Assembly: GCA_025361065.1 (NCBI GenBank)
Contig: JANYAY010000175.1
Span: 1 to 50,300, forward strand
DNA from: Deltaproteobacteria bacterium
GTDB lineage: Bacteria > Desulfobacterota > Syntrophia > Syntrophales > Smithellaceae
DNA length: 50,300 nt
Direction of reading: 5' to 3'
This document shows, one piece after another, positions 26,816-36,087 of this stretch; within the stretch, counting starts at the first letter, position 1, and each line of letters starts with the position of its first letter. The notes below the pieces were generated by a model. The model worked only from the letters and a program-made list of their open reading frames with translations. It had not been told where the DNA came from and searched no databases. Made by a program: the position numbers and the translations under genes.

Positions 26816-27970
26816 ATGATTAATCAAAAATACAGAGTAATAATACTTGGTGCCGGGTTCTCGAAATCGGCCGGTATCCCGCTTGCCGATGAGCTTTGGC
26901 GCGAAATACTTGTTCAGAGTAAGTCACTTTGGGGGCGAGCAAGCAAGTTTAATGATGATCTTGACAAGTATATTTCATGTTGACGAAAATGCGACGACGT
27001 GGAACTCACGAGAGATACCGTTAATTTTGAAGAGTTCCTAGGCTTTCTCGACATTGAACACTATCTCGGTCTAAGAGGTCCAGACACTTGGAGTAGAGAT
27101 GGCAATGAGAGACAAGTAGTTGTAAAAACATTGATTGGAGAAATACTATCGCAATATATGCCCCCATCGAATGCGCTCCCAGAACTATATCTAGAATTTG
27201 CCCGCCGCCTTCAACCTCATGACTATGTTTTAACATTTAATTATGACATTCTGCTTGAACGAGCACTCGATGCAGTTAATAAGCCATATAGGTTATTCCC
27301 TGATCGGTATGAATCATTCGGACGGAATATCGGATTTGTAGATTCAAACAAAGATGAAATAGTTATCCTGAAATTGCATGGTTCCATTGATTGGTTTGAC
27401 AAGAGTGGGTATTTAGAGATGGAGAAAGATTTCAAGGAACAGGGAGCCACAATTTTACCGACGCACCCTGTATTTAACAGCAATTTCGACTGGGGGATAA
27501 GTAGAGTCCTTGATGGACCAAGGAGAGCAAATGATCCTCTTCAAAATATGCATAGAGTCGCCGATATTGAAGGTCTTTATAAACAACAAATCTTGTTTTC
27601 GGCAACCCCCTGGATGCTCTCCCCTTCTACTAACAAAATCATTTATGCAAGCCCACTTGAAGAGTTTTGGGACGGGCTCGGTAGATCTGGATGTACTAAT
27701 TTTGGTATGGCAATTATCGGATACTCACTCCCAAGTCATGATCATTATGCAAGGCAAGCCATCTATTCAATAGTAAAAAACTATCAAGAGGTAAACTGGG
27801 GTGAAGATTTTTTCGGCTTCAAAAAGACACCACTGGTGTTAATAGATCACAGGACTACTCCTGAAAGTGTTAGAGATTTTAAAAACAATTACCGATTTAT
27901 TGATTTTGACAAGTCTATATTACACATGGATGGACTTGATGCAGTAGCCATTGACAAAATATTCAATTAA
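26816..27970 (+). pseudogene. SIR2-family (SIR2_2-like) protein interrupted by an in-frame TGA at 26981
   Basis: Frame from ATG 26816: MINQKYRVIILGAGFSKSAGIPLADELWREILVQSKSLWGRASKFNDDLDKYISC-TGA-RKCDDVELTRDTVNFEEFLGFLDIEHYLGLRG...LTFNYDILLERAL...ILKLHGSIDW; both halves lie in the same frame. Confidence 0.75.
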
Positions 27971-28065
27971 GATGATGGCAAATCAGGCAATACAGCCGAT
28001 CGCTACGCTCCGGCTGATTTCTATCTTGAACTAGAATCAATCATAATAAATTTCATGGATTGATC

Positions 28066-28081
28066 ATAGCATATATGCTAT
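28066..28081. promoter_or_regulatory. Perfect palindrome upstream of the HigBA-like operon (candidate autoregulatory operator)
   Basis: ATAGCATATATGCTAT, ending 9 nt before the GTG at 28091. Confidence 0.5.
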
Positions 28082-28090
28082 AAGACTCAC

Positions 28091-28429
28091 GTGAATTGGA
28101 CAATAACTTACTATAGCGAATCGCTTCAGAACGAAATACTTGATTTACCTGCTGGCTTTCTTGCTCGTTTCCTTAGATATACCGATCGTATGGAGTTATA
28201 TGGTCCTGATTTAGGAATGCCCCACACGCGGGCGATGGGTGAAGGGTTATTTGAATTACGATTAAAAGCAGCAGAGGGCATTGCGCGGGTATTCTACTGC
28301 ACGATGATTGGCAAAAGGATAGTGATGTTGCACCAGTTCATTAAAAAAACGGACAAAACACCGCCCAAAGAACTTGCCATAGCAAGGCGGCGGTTGAAGG
28401 AGATCAATGCTCACTCACAAAGAACTTAA
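28091..28429 (+). CDS. RelE/HigB-type toxin (phage-derived Gp49-like family)
   Basis: WTITYYSESLQNEILDLPAGFLARFLRYTDRMELYGPDLGMPHTRAMGEGLFELRLKAAEGIARVFYCTMIGKRIVMLHQFIKKTDKTPPKELAIARRRLKE. Confidence 0.9.
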   Translation: MNWTITYYSESLQNEILDLPAGFLARFLRYTDRMELYGPDLGMPHTRAMGEGLFELRLKAAEGIARVFYCTMIGKRIVMLHQFIKKTDKTPPKELAIARRRLKEINAHSQRT

Positions 28430-28754
28430 GGCTCGCGCCCTTAAACGCGCGGATGTAAAATCTGAATACGATCAGCTTGACAAAGAATTTGCTTTTCTTG
28501 ACGAATTTCTCAAGGCACGTTCTTCCGCCGGCATCACTCAGGCGGAAGTTGCCGAACGTATCGGAACAACTCAATCAGCGATTGCTCGTTTGGAGTCCGG
28601 CAGCGGAAAGCACTCTCCATCTCTGGCAACATTACAAAAATATGCACATGCGCTTGGTTGCCGTCTGGAGTTACGCTTAATTAATGAAATGATACACATA
28701 AACAGGGAAGGTCGAACAACACGTTCCACCGGACGCACTAAAGCTCGTCGGTGA
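28407..28754 (+). CDS. XRE-family HTH antitoxin (HigA-like)
   Basis: RSSAGITQAEVAERIGTTQSAIARLESGSGKHSPSLATLQKYAHALGCRLEL; overlaps the toxin end by 23 nt. Confidence 0.9.
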   Translation: MLTHKELKARALKRADVKSEYDQLDKEFAFLDEFLKARSSAGITQAEVAERIGTTQSAIARLESGSGKHSPSLATLQKYAHALGCRLELRLINEMIHINREGRTTRSTGRTKARR

Positions 28755-28815
28755 GCTTCGCCGTACCAATACTCCAGATGTGTAATATGAGTATTTCAGG
28801 AGAAGTTGCCCTGAA

Positions 28816-29262
28816 TCAGCACTGATTTTCTATCTCCATTATCTTGGCAATTCTTCGTTGATGACGGTCGCCGGCGAATGCCGTGTCCATGAATTTCTCT
28901 ATCATGCCGGTGACCGGAACTGAATATTTAACTCTGCCACCAAAGGCCAAGAAGTTGGCATTATTATGAGCCTTAGCCATTTCCGCAGTAAACAAGTCAT
29001 GCACCAGCGCACACCGGATGCCTTTAATTTTATTAGCGGCGAGCGACATGCCGATGCCCGTACCGCAAAGCAAAATACCGAAATCATAGCCGCCTTGATT
29101 AAATTCCCGGCAGGCGTTCACCGCAATATCAGGATAGTCCACTGAATCTTCGCTATTAACGCCCATATCCTTGATCACGCAATTTTTGGCCTTTAAAAAA
29201 GATATAATCTTATCCTTTAAATCAACTGCGCCGTGATCAGAGGCGATAATTATTTTTTTCAT
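28816..29262 (-). CDS. rpiB: Ribose-5-phosphate isomerase B
   Basis: KKIIIASDHGAVDLKDKI...DYPDIAVNACREFNQGGYDFGILLCGTGIGMSLAANKIKGIRCALVHD. Confidence 0.95.
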   Translation of the reverse strand: MKKIIIASDHGAVDLKDKIISFLKAKNCVIKDMGVNSEDSVDYPDIAVNACREFNQGGYDFGILLCGTGIGMSLAANKIKGIRCALVHDLFTAEMAKAHNNANFLAFGGRVKYSVPVTGMIEKFMDTAFAGDRHQRRIAKIMEIENQC

Positions 29263-29376
29263 TTGGTACTCCCCGTATTGTCATTTATATTTTTATAGCT
29301 CTCATTTTTACGAGATTGTGAAATAAGTCAATAAAAAAAACTTTGCAACGCCTTCAGATTTACGTTAAAAAGTCCC

Positions 29377-30264
29377 ATGCAGGAATTATTGGAAAAATAT
29401 TTTAATTATCTGTTAATCGAACGTGGTGTGGCCCAAAATACACTGGAAGCCTATCGACGTGATTTAAGACGTTTTCTATTAATTGTTCAGGAAAAAGGAT
29501 TTACAGATTTTCAACAGATTATGCCGGAAGCGATTATAGAATATCTGGTGCGAATAAAAGATGAAGGGCTTTCGCCCAATTCGATGAACAGGTCACTGGC
29601 TGCAATGCGGGGTTTTTATAAGTATCTTTTGCGAGAAAAGATGATCGAACAAACACCGCTGGCTAATATTGAGTTGGCTAAAGTATGGATGCGTCTGCCG
29701 GATACTATCAGCAAAGAAGAGATGAATCTTATTTTGGCCCAACCGGGAGTGGAAACCGCCGCAACACTGCGCAATACTGCGATGCTGGAATTGCTTTATG
29801 CGACGGGCATTCGTGTTTCGGAATTAATCGGGTTGACAATGAACAGCATTAACTGGCAAGTTGGTTTTCTGGTTGTTATGGGGAAGGGCAGTAAGGAACG
29901 GATCGTTCCTATCGGCAAAACAGCTTATGATTGCACGAAACTCTATGTGGAAGAGTCCCGGCCGCAATTGATGCAGGGTAAAAGCACGGATGTTTTATTT
30001 CTTAACCGTTTCGGAGGGAAATTTACCCGTCAGGGTTTTTGGAAAATGGTTGTCGGGTATGCAAAAAAATCCGGATTGCAAAAGAAAGTTCATCCGCATA
30101 CTTTTCGTCATTCGTTTGCTTCCCATCTTTTGGAAGGCGGAGCCGATTTGCGGACGGTCCAGGTAATGCTGGGGCATGCCGATATTTCCACAACACAAAT
30201 TTATACTCATATAACCCGGGAGAGGTTAAAGGAAATTCATCAAAAATACCATCCCCGGGGTTGA
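29377..30264 (+). CDS. xerD: Site-specific tyrosine recombinase XerD
   Basis: ATGIRVSELIGL, HPHTFRHSFASHLLEGGADLRTVQVMLGHADISTTQIYTH catalytic motifs (R...HxxR...H...Y). Confidence 0.92.
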   Translation: MQELLEKYFNYLLIERGVAQNTLEAYRRDLRRFLLIVQEKGFTDFQQIMPEAIIEYLVRIKDEGLSPNSMNRSLAAMRGFYKYLLREKMIEQTPLANIELAKVWMRLPDTISKEEMNLILAQPGVETAATLRNTAMLELLYATGIRVSELIGLTMNSINWQVGFLVVMGKGSKERIVPIGKTAYDCTKLYVEESRPQLMQGKSTDVLFLNRFGGKFTRQGFWKMVVGYAKKSGLQKKVHPHTFRHSFASHLLEGGADLRTVQVMLGHADISTTQIYTHITRERLKEIHQKYHPRG

Positions 30265-30290
30265 AATCAGAGCGGCTGAAAAAGAGAAAG

Positions 30291-32306
30291 ATGGCAGAAG
30301 ATAATAAAAAAAACGACAGGCAGAAGAAAAGAATACTGGTAAAAATATGGCTGATTCCCGGTGCTTTGGCTATCACAGTTATTATTTTTGCATTATTATA
30401 CTTCCTTCGTCCGCAAGCAATTGAAACTATTACTTTTAACGCCAATCGCCTGAAAAATATTATTTCTTACTATCTTTTGCAGAGTAATCCTCATTTTTAC
30501 TACCTGGAAATGGAAAAAAACGGCAAAGATATTCTTGTCCGCGCTAATGAATCCCTGGAAATTACTTACCGGGACGAATTTGTGGTGAAGTCGGTTGTCA
30601 GCGACGACATAAAGGGAAAGCACATAACAGTGAATATTGAAGGTCTGGGCAAAGGAGCCAATGATCTGGGTGTTTTGATGCGCGGAGTGGATCTGGTCAA
30701 TATTATAATGCAGAAAGGTGTGATGAGCCAGGGCGGAGGCGCAGTAACTGGGTATAACATCCGCATCAATTACGGCAATGATTTGCTGGCCTCAATTCCG
30801 CTGAGAGTGGTTATTACACCACAGGATTGGCTGCGTTTCGCCAAAGATACGACGAATGTCAGGATACAAATTGAATATCTGAAAAAAGCAATTGCTCTCA
30901 ATAGAGAAGATACGGGTGTGCGCAAAATTCTGGCCGGAATCTATGCCAGATTGGAGAGACTGGATGATGCGATCATTCAATATCAGGATATATTGACGAT
31001 AAGTCCTGAGGATAAAGTGGCTTTGCGGGAATTAGCCAAATGCCATATCCGCAAAAAAGAATATGATCAGGCCATCGAGGTATCTAAAAAACTCATCAAA
31101 ATAAGCCCACAGGATGCGGAAGCTTATGCCAGCCTGGGCTTTTCCTTCGAAGAAAAAGGTCTTTGGGATCAGGCAATCAAAAACTATAATGCCGCTGTTA
31201 AAAATGATCCCGAAAATTACACCGTTCGATTAAAACTGGGCAATGCTTATGTTCACCTAAAAAAGATGAACCCGGCCATCGAGCAATATGAATATATTGT
31301 CGCGCATGCGCCGGATAAGAATTCGGCAAAGCTGGCCCTGGGTGATACTTATTTGAAAATAAGAAAATTCGATGATGCTGTTAAATATTATAAGGAAGTG
31401 ATTAAAGATCAGCCGCGGCATGCTGTTGCCTATGCTAATTTGGCTGCCGCTTATGCGGGAAAAGGAAAGCCTCAGGAAGAACTTGATAATTTAAAAAAAG
31501 CGGCAGCGCTTAACCCTGATCAACCGGTAATCCGTTTTAATCTTGGCGCTGCATATGAGAAACGAAAGCTTGATTCCGATGCCATCAAAGAGTATGAGCA
31601 GGCCTTGAAAATTAAACCTGATGATTCCGATACAATAGAGCGGTTGGCGGATTTATTTTTTAAAAACAACAAGTATGATCAGGCTGTTAAATATTATGAA
31701 AGGCTGGCCAGGCTTCATCCCAAAAGTTCAGCAATTTTTTCTAATCTTGGTTTTGCCTATGGTGAATTAAAGAATTATGCCGCATCTGCGGAAAACTATA
31801 AAAAAGCAATTAAACTCGGTTCGAAGAGCGCGAACTTGCATTATAATCTTGCTTATACTTACGGTAAACTGGGGCGGGAAAAAGATGCAATCTCGGAGTA
31901 CGAAAAAATATCACCTCCTACCAGGGAAGTGTTAAGTATTCTCGCCCAGTATTATTTGAAAGACAACAAAAATGATCAGGCCATAAAATATTATAAAAAA
32001 ATTGTTGTATTGGATCCCAAAAAAGCTGCGTCTTATGCCAGCTTGGGATTGGCTTATGCTGCGCGTGATGATTGGGACAAGGCAATTGAAAACTATCTTA
32101 TTGCGCTGAAGTATGATCGGGAAGATGATGAGCTTTATGCCAACCTGGGAGAGGCATATGAAAAGAAAGGGCTCTATCAGGAAGCGCTGAAGGCTTATAC
32201 CAATGCCTACGAGCTGAATCCGGAGTCACCGAAGGCGGATAAAAAAATACCAAAGTTGAAAATTTTACTTTTGCAGAAGAAATTGCAGAAAACAAACAAG
32301 GAGTAA
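30291..32306 (+). CDS. Membrane-anchored TPR-repeat protein
   Basis: N-terminal TM (LVKIWLIPGALAITVIIFALLYFL) and many TPR units (e.g. AYASLGFSFEEKGLWDQAIKNYNAAVKNDPENY). ORF track extension to 30039 overlaps xerD and is unlikely. Confidence 0.85.
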   Translation: MAEDNKKNDRQKKRILVKIWLIPGALAITVIIFALLYFLRPQAIETITFNANRLKNIISYYLLQSNPHFYYLEMEKNGKDILVRANESLEITYRDEFVVKSVVSDDIKGKHITVNIEGLGKGANDLGVLMRGVDLVNIIMQKGVMSQGGGAVTGYNIRINYGNDLLASIPLRVVITPQDWLRFAKDTTNVRIQIEYLKKAIALNREDTGVRKILAGIYARLERLDDAIIQYQDILTISPEDKVALRELAKCHIRKKEYDQAIEVSKKLIKISPQDAEAYASLGFSFEEKGLWDQAIKNYNAAVKNDPENYTVRLKLGNAYVHLKKMNPAIEQYEYIVAHAPDKNSAKLALGDTYLKIRKFDDAVKYYKEVIKDQPRHAVAYANLAAAYAGKGKPQEELDNLKKAAALNPDQPVIRFNLGAAYEKRKLDSDAIKEYEQALKIKPDDSDTIERLADLFFKNNKYDQAVKYYERLARLHPKSSAIFSNLGFAYGELKNYAASAENYKKAIKLGSKSANLHYNLAYTYGKLGREKDAISEYEKISPPTREVLSILAQYYLKDNKNDQAIKYYKKIVVLDPKKAASYASLGLAYAARDDWDKAIENYLIALKYDREDDELYANLGEAYEKKGLYQEALKAYTNAYELNPESPKADKKIPKLKILLLQKKLQKTNKE

Positions 32307-32313
32307 AAAAAGC

Positions 32314-33156
32314 ATGAAACAAATTGACATGGACAATTTTGCCATAGGCGATAAAAATGGATTTGTTCTCATTGCCGGTCCGTGCGTACTGGAGAATGAA
32401 GAAGCTGCAATGGATATAGCCTTGTACTTGCAGAAGCTTACCACCAGACTGAAAATTCCCTATATCTTTAAAGCATCATACGACAAAGCTAATCGGACAT
32501 CGATCAATTCTTACCGGGGGCCGGGAGCAAAAGAAGGATTAGCTATTCTCCAAAGAATAAAAGATAAACTGGGAGTTCCCGTCCTTTCCGATGTTCATCG
32601 TTTTGAGGAAATCGATCCGGCGGCGGAAGTCCTGGATATAATGCAAGTGCCGGCTTTTCTTTGCCGTCAGACGGATTTTATTTTGGAGATAGCGAAAAAA
32701 GCCCGGGTAATCAATGTCAAAAAAGGACAATTTCTGGCGCCGGGAGATGTAGCCAATATAATTGCCAAAGCTAAGTCAGCGGGCAATGATAATATTATGA
32801 TAACAGAACGCGGCACGTCGTTTGGTTATAACAATCTGGTATTTGATGTGCGTTCTTTACCGATTATGAGAGAGATGGGATATCCGGTAATTATTGACGC
32901 CACGCACGCCGTGCAACTACCCGGTGGTGCCGGTACCGCCTCCGGCGGTGAGCGGTCAATGGTGGAGTATCTTGCCCGCGCAGCTGTAGCTGCCGGTGTG
33001 GACGGTATTTTTTTGGAGGTTCATCGCAATCCGGAAATGGCTTTGTGCGACGGAGCCAACTCGCTTTATCTCGATTCTCTGGAGGATTTGCTCACAACAT
33101 TAAAGCAGATTGATGAATTGGTGAAGGGAAAATCCAGTAATAAAGGAAAATCATAA
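32314..33156 (+). CDS. kdsA: 3-deoxy-8-phosphooctulonate synthase
   Basis: LIAGPCVLENEEAAMDIA...FKASYDKANRTSINSYRGPG...DVHRFEEIDPAAEVLDIMQVPAFLCRQTD. Confidence 0.96.
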   Translation: MKQIDMDNFAIGDKNGFVLIAGPCVLENEEAAMDIALYLQKLTTRLKIPYIFKASYDKANRTSINSYRGPGAKEGLAILQRIKDKLGVPVLSDVHRFEEIDPAAEVLDIMQVPAFLCRQTDFILEIAKKARVINVKKGQFLAPGDVANIIAKAKSAGNDNIMITERGTSFGYNNLVFDVRSLPIMREMGYPVIIDATHAVQLPGGAGTASGGERSMVEYLARAAVAAGVDGIFLEVHRNPEMALCDGANSLYLDSLEDLLTTLKQIDELVKGKSSNKGKS

Positions 33157-33157
33157 G

Positions 33158-33697
33158 ATGAAAAAAAATCTTCAAGAAAAACTCAAGAATATAAAAATGC
33201 TGATTCTGGACGTGGACGGAGTAATGACGGACGGCCGGGTAATAATGGATGACAGTGGTCGGGAAATAAAAAATTTCGATGTCCGCGATGGTCATGGCAT
33301 CAAGCTTATTCAACGCTATGGGATAAAAGTGGTGCTGCTAACCGGACGTAAATCGGAAGTAGTTTTGTGCCGCGCGCGTGATCTGGAAATTAAAGAGGTT
33401 TATCAGAAAGTGTTCAACAAGAAAGAAGTATTTGCGAAGATTTTACTCAAAAACAAACTGGATTGTGACGCCGTAGCGTTCATCGGCGACGATATTGTCG
33501 ATATTCCGGTATTAAAAGCAGTCGGTTTTTCCGTTGCCGTAGCCGATGCGCTGGATGCAGTAAAAAAATCGGTTAATTATATAACGCAAAATAAAGGCGG
33601 ACGCGGTGCGGTGCGGGAAGTCTGTGAAATGCTCCTGCAGGCGCAGGGAAAATGGCCGGAGATCGCGGCTAAATATGAATTTACCGAATATCTTTAG
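33158..33697 (+). CDS. kdsC: KDO-8-phosphate phosphatase (HAD family)
   Basis: MLILDVDGVMTDGRV...NFDVRDGHGIKLIQRYGIKVVLLTGRKSEVV...FIGDDIVDIPVLKAVGFSVAVADA. Confidence 0.94.
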   Translation: MKKNLQEKLKNIKMLILDVDGVMTDGRVIMDDSGREIKNFDVRDGHGIKLIQRYGIKVVLLTGRKSEVVLCRARDLEIKEVYQKVFNKKEVFAKILLKNKLDCDAVAFIGDDIVDIPVLKAVGFSVAVADALDAVKKSVNYITQNKGGRGAVREVCEMLLQAQGKWPEIAAKYEFTEYL

Positions 33698-33772
33698 TTT
33701 TACTTTAGCTTTGCAATGTTGTAAATATTAAATATTGAGGGGAATTGGAAATTATTTAGTGATTGTTCGACA

Positions 33773-33815
33773 GGGGGCATAACACCTTGGAAAACCAAAC
33801 AAGCGTTATGCCCCC
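33773..33815. terminator. Inverted repeat after kdsC (terminator/cruciform-like)
   Basis: GGGGGCATAAC accTTGGaaaaCCAAacaagc GTTATGCCCCC; perfect 11-bp arms with an inner TTGG/CCAA stem. Confidence 0.55.
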
Positions 33816-33855
33816 GGATAGAATTCGAAAAGCAGATAATGCCGGGCATTCAGAA

Positions 33856-34824
33856 TCAGACTTTATTGAGTAGTTTTAACAAAGAAAGCAATTTATCATC
33901 GCGCCAGCGGCTGATTTCCTCATTTGTTTTTCCATCCTCCGCGCGTCGATGGGCCATTTCTTTATCAACACCTTCCTGCAGGATATCAATGCATCCTTCC
34001 GGCCATTTTTTCCAGACAGCCATATCATTCATCCACATTTCAGCGGATGGGCCGATGTGCATCATAACACCTTTCAATCCGAACGGGCCGCCCCCCAATT
34101 GAAAAATCAGATTCTGCCCCATCAGGGCATAACGCAGGCCCGGACCACAACAGAGAGCTTTATCCACATCCTCGACGGTGCAGACGCCACGGAGAACAAG
34201 ATCAACAGCCTCACGATAAATAGCTATCTGCAAGCGGTTGGCAATAAATCCCGGAGCTTCTTTCTGCAGAATAATCGGTTCTTTACCGGCGGTTTGGAAA
34301 AAGTCATATGCCATTTGCAGCACTGCGGGACTGGTGTGTTCTCCTTTACTGATTTCCACGAGAGGAATCAGGTGGGGCGGGTTATAGGGATGGGCTCCAA
34401 TGCAGCGTTCCGGGTATTTTGAATTTTTCGCTATTTCCGTAATCAGCAGTCCCGAAGTGCTGCTGGCGAAGATGGCCTCTTTTGATCCGTACTGATCCAG
34501 AGCGGCCACAAGAGCTTGTTTATGTTCATATTTTTCCGGTGCGCACTCCTGAACAAACTGAGCATCACTAAGGGCATCTTTGAGCTCTTTTGTATAAAAA
34601 GCTTTTTGCAACACTTTATCTTTGACCTCGGAAGTTATGACACCTTTATCGGCCAGATAGGATAAGTTGGCAGTGATGCGCTCCTTTGCCGTCTGTAATA
34701 AAGCATCATTAACATCATAGACATTGACGTCAAAACCCTTCCACAGGAAAAAAGTTGCCCACCCTGACCCGATAAGACCGCTACCGCCAAGAACTGAAAT
34801 TTTCTTGATATCTACTGCCTTCAT
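33856..34824 (-). CDS. 3-hydroxyacyl-CoA dehydrogenase-family protein (L-carnitine dehydrogenase-like)
   Basis: ISVLGGSGLIGSGWATFFLWKGFDVNVYD; SSTSGLLITEIA, GAHPYNPPHLIPLVEI; C-terminal GPGLRYALMGQNLIFQLGGG resembles the carnitine/gulonate dehydrogenase branch. Confidence 0.8.
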   Translation of the reverse strand: MKAVDIKKISVLGGSGLIGSGWATFFLWKGFDVNVYDVNDALLQTAKERITANLSYLADKGVITSEVKDKVLQKAFYTKELKDALSDAQFVQECAPEKYEHKQALVAALDQYGSKEAIFASSTSGLLITEIAKNSKYPERCIGAHPYNPPHLIPLVEISKGEHTSPAVLQMAYDFFQTAGKEPIILQKEAPGFIANRLQIAIYREAVDLVLRGVCTVEDVDKALCCGPGLRYALMGQNLIFQLGGGPFGLKGVMMHIGPSAEMWMNDMAVWKKWPEGCIDILQEGVDKEMAHRRAEDGKTNEEISRWRDDKLLSLLKLLNKV

Positions 34825-34861
34825 AATATGACCTTTCATTTCTTAATTTAATTCCACTCAC

Positions 34862-34948
34862 GCGGGACGAGCGTTCATTCTCCGCAGCTTGCCGTGATAT
34901 AATGACGCTCATTTCATACCTCGGCAGCTTGCTGCGAGGTGGTTGATT
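34862..34948. repeat. Dispersed structured repeat, copy A
   Basis: GCGGGACGAGCGTTCATTCTC...GATATAATGACGCTCATTTCATACCTCGGCAGCTTGCTGCGAGGTGGTTGATT; second copy at 45792-45879. Confidence 0.85.
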
Positions 34949-34960
34949 GGCAAAATCAAA

Positions 34961-35024
34961 AGGGCCGCTCATTAATTATCAGGAGGGGTCAATTATGGTA
35001 CACTATTCTTTAATGAGCGACCCT
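34961..35024. repeat. Inverted repeat downstream of copy A
   Basis: AGGGCCGCTCATTAA (34961-34975) and TTAATGAGCGACCCT (35010-35024); 14/15 complementary. Confidence 0.75.
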
Positions 35025-35089
35025 GATGAAAATTTTATACTGTTGCAGATAGCCCTTCGGGTTTTGCTGCCAAAGGACTATAAGAAACA

Positions 35090-36013
35090 TTAGTAATTAA
35101 CCTTGTCGATGCCTTTGAGCCCCAGAATCTTTCGTGCTTCTTCCGCAGTAGCCGGTTCCACACCAAGTTCTTTGGCGATGCGGGCGATCTTGGCAACTTG
35201 CTCCGCATTGCTCTTGGCTAAATTTCCTTTATCGAGATAGAGGTTGTCCTCCAGGCCGACACGGACATTGCCGCCCAGCAAGAGACCCTGCGTACAGATC
35301 GGGAACTCTGCTTTTCCCGCCGCACAGACGGAAAATTCAAATTCCGGGATATTGCGCTTGGCATGTTCGACCAGGAACATCAGATTCTCCACAGTGGCGG
35401 ACAACCCGCCCAGAATGCCCAGCACAAACTGCAGATAGATCGGCGTCTTGATATAGCCGGCCTGAATCAGGAAGGCCAGGTTGTTCACATGAGCGGCATC
35501 ATATACTTCAAATTCCGGTTTGGTCTGCGTCTCGGCGAATTGGGCGCAGTATTCCCTCAGGGTCTTAAAGGTGTTGGGGAATATAAAATCCTCCGACATG
35601 CCCAGCATCATCTTTTCCCAATCATACTTCCATTCCTTGTAACGGCCCACCATCGGGAAAAGACCCCAGTTTATGGAACCACCATTGCAGGATGCCATTT
35701 CCGGCTTGTACTGCGTTACCGGAGCGAGGCGCTCCACGATGCTCATGCCCATCCCTCCGCCTGTCGTGATGCAGATGACGGCAGGACAGCGGCTCTTGAT
35801 GCTCGTAATAATCTCCTTGATCAATCCCAGATCGGGAGAAGGCATGCCATTTTCGGGATTGCGGGCGTGGACGTGAACAACCGCCGCCCCCGCTTCGTAG
35901 GAACGGACGGCGTCATCGGCAATCTGCTGCGGTGTGATGGGCAGATATTCCGACATGGTGGGGGTGTGTATACTTCCCGTAATTGCTGCGGTGATGATAG
36001 CTTTTTGTTTCAT
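35090..36013 (-). CDS. BKACE family beta-keto acid cleavage enzyme (3-keto-5-aminohexanoate cleavage-like)
   Basis: KAIITAAITGSIHTPTMSEYLPITPQQIADDAVRSYEAGAAVVHVHARNPENGMPSPD; HVHAR and GLEDNLYLDKG motifs. ATG at 36013 is preceded by AGGAGG. Confidence 0.92.
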   Translation of the reverse strand: MKQKAIITAAITGSIHTPTMSEYLPITPQQIADDAVRSYEAGAAVVHVHARNPENGMPSPDLGLIKEIITSIKSRCPAVICITTGGGMGMSIVERLAPVTQYKPEMASCNGGSINWGLFPMVGRYKEWKYDWEKMMLGMSEDFIFPNTFKTLREYCAQFAETQTKPEFEVYDAAHVNNLAFLIQAGYIKTPIYLQFVLGILGGLSATVENLMFLVEHAKRNIPEFEFSVCAAGKAEFPICTQGLLLGGNVRVGLEDNLYLDKGNLAKSNAEQVAKIARIAKELGVEPATAEEARKILGLKGIDKVNY

Positions 36014-36087
36014 AATAATATTTATTCCTCCTTTGTTTTTATCCTTTATATTCTTTTCGGCCCGGAAGGGCAAGATGAAGAAGAAGC

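Noticed and set aside
26981-26983. Selenocysteine at the TGA in the SIR2-family gene
   Set aside because: Only a weak 4-bp hairpin (CGTG-GAACT-CACG) follows and no known SIR2 selenoprotein comes to mind; nonsense mutation or sequencing error is simpler.
30039-30290. N-terminal extension of the TPR ORF into xerD
   Set aside because: Overlaps xerD in another frame; the protein begins naturally at ATG 30291 with a TM segment.
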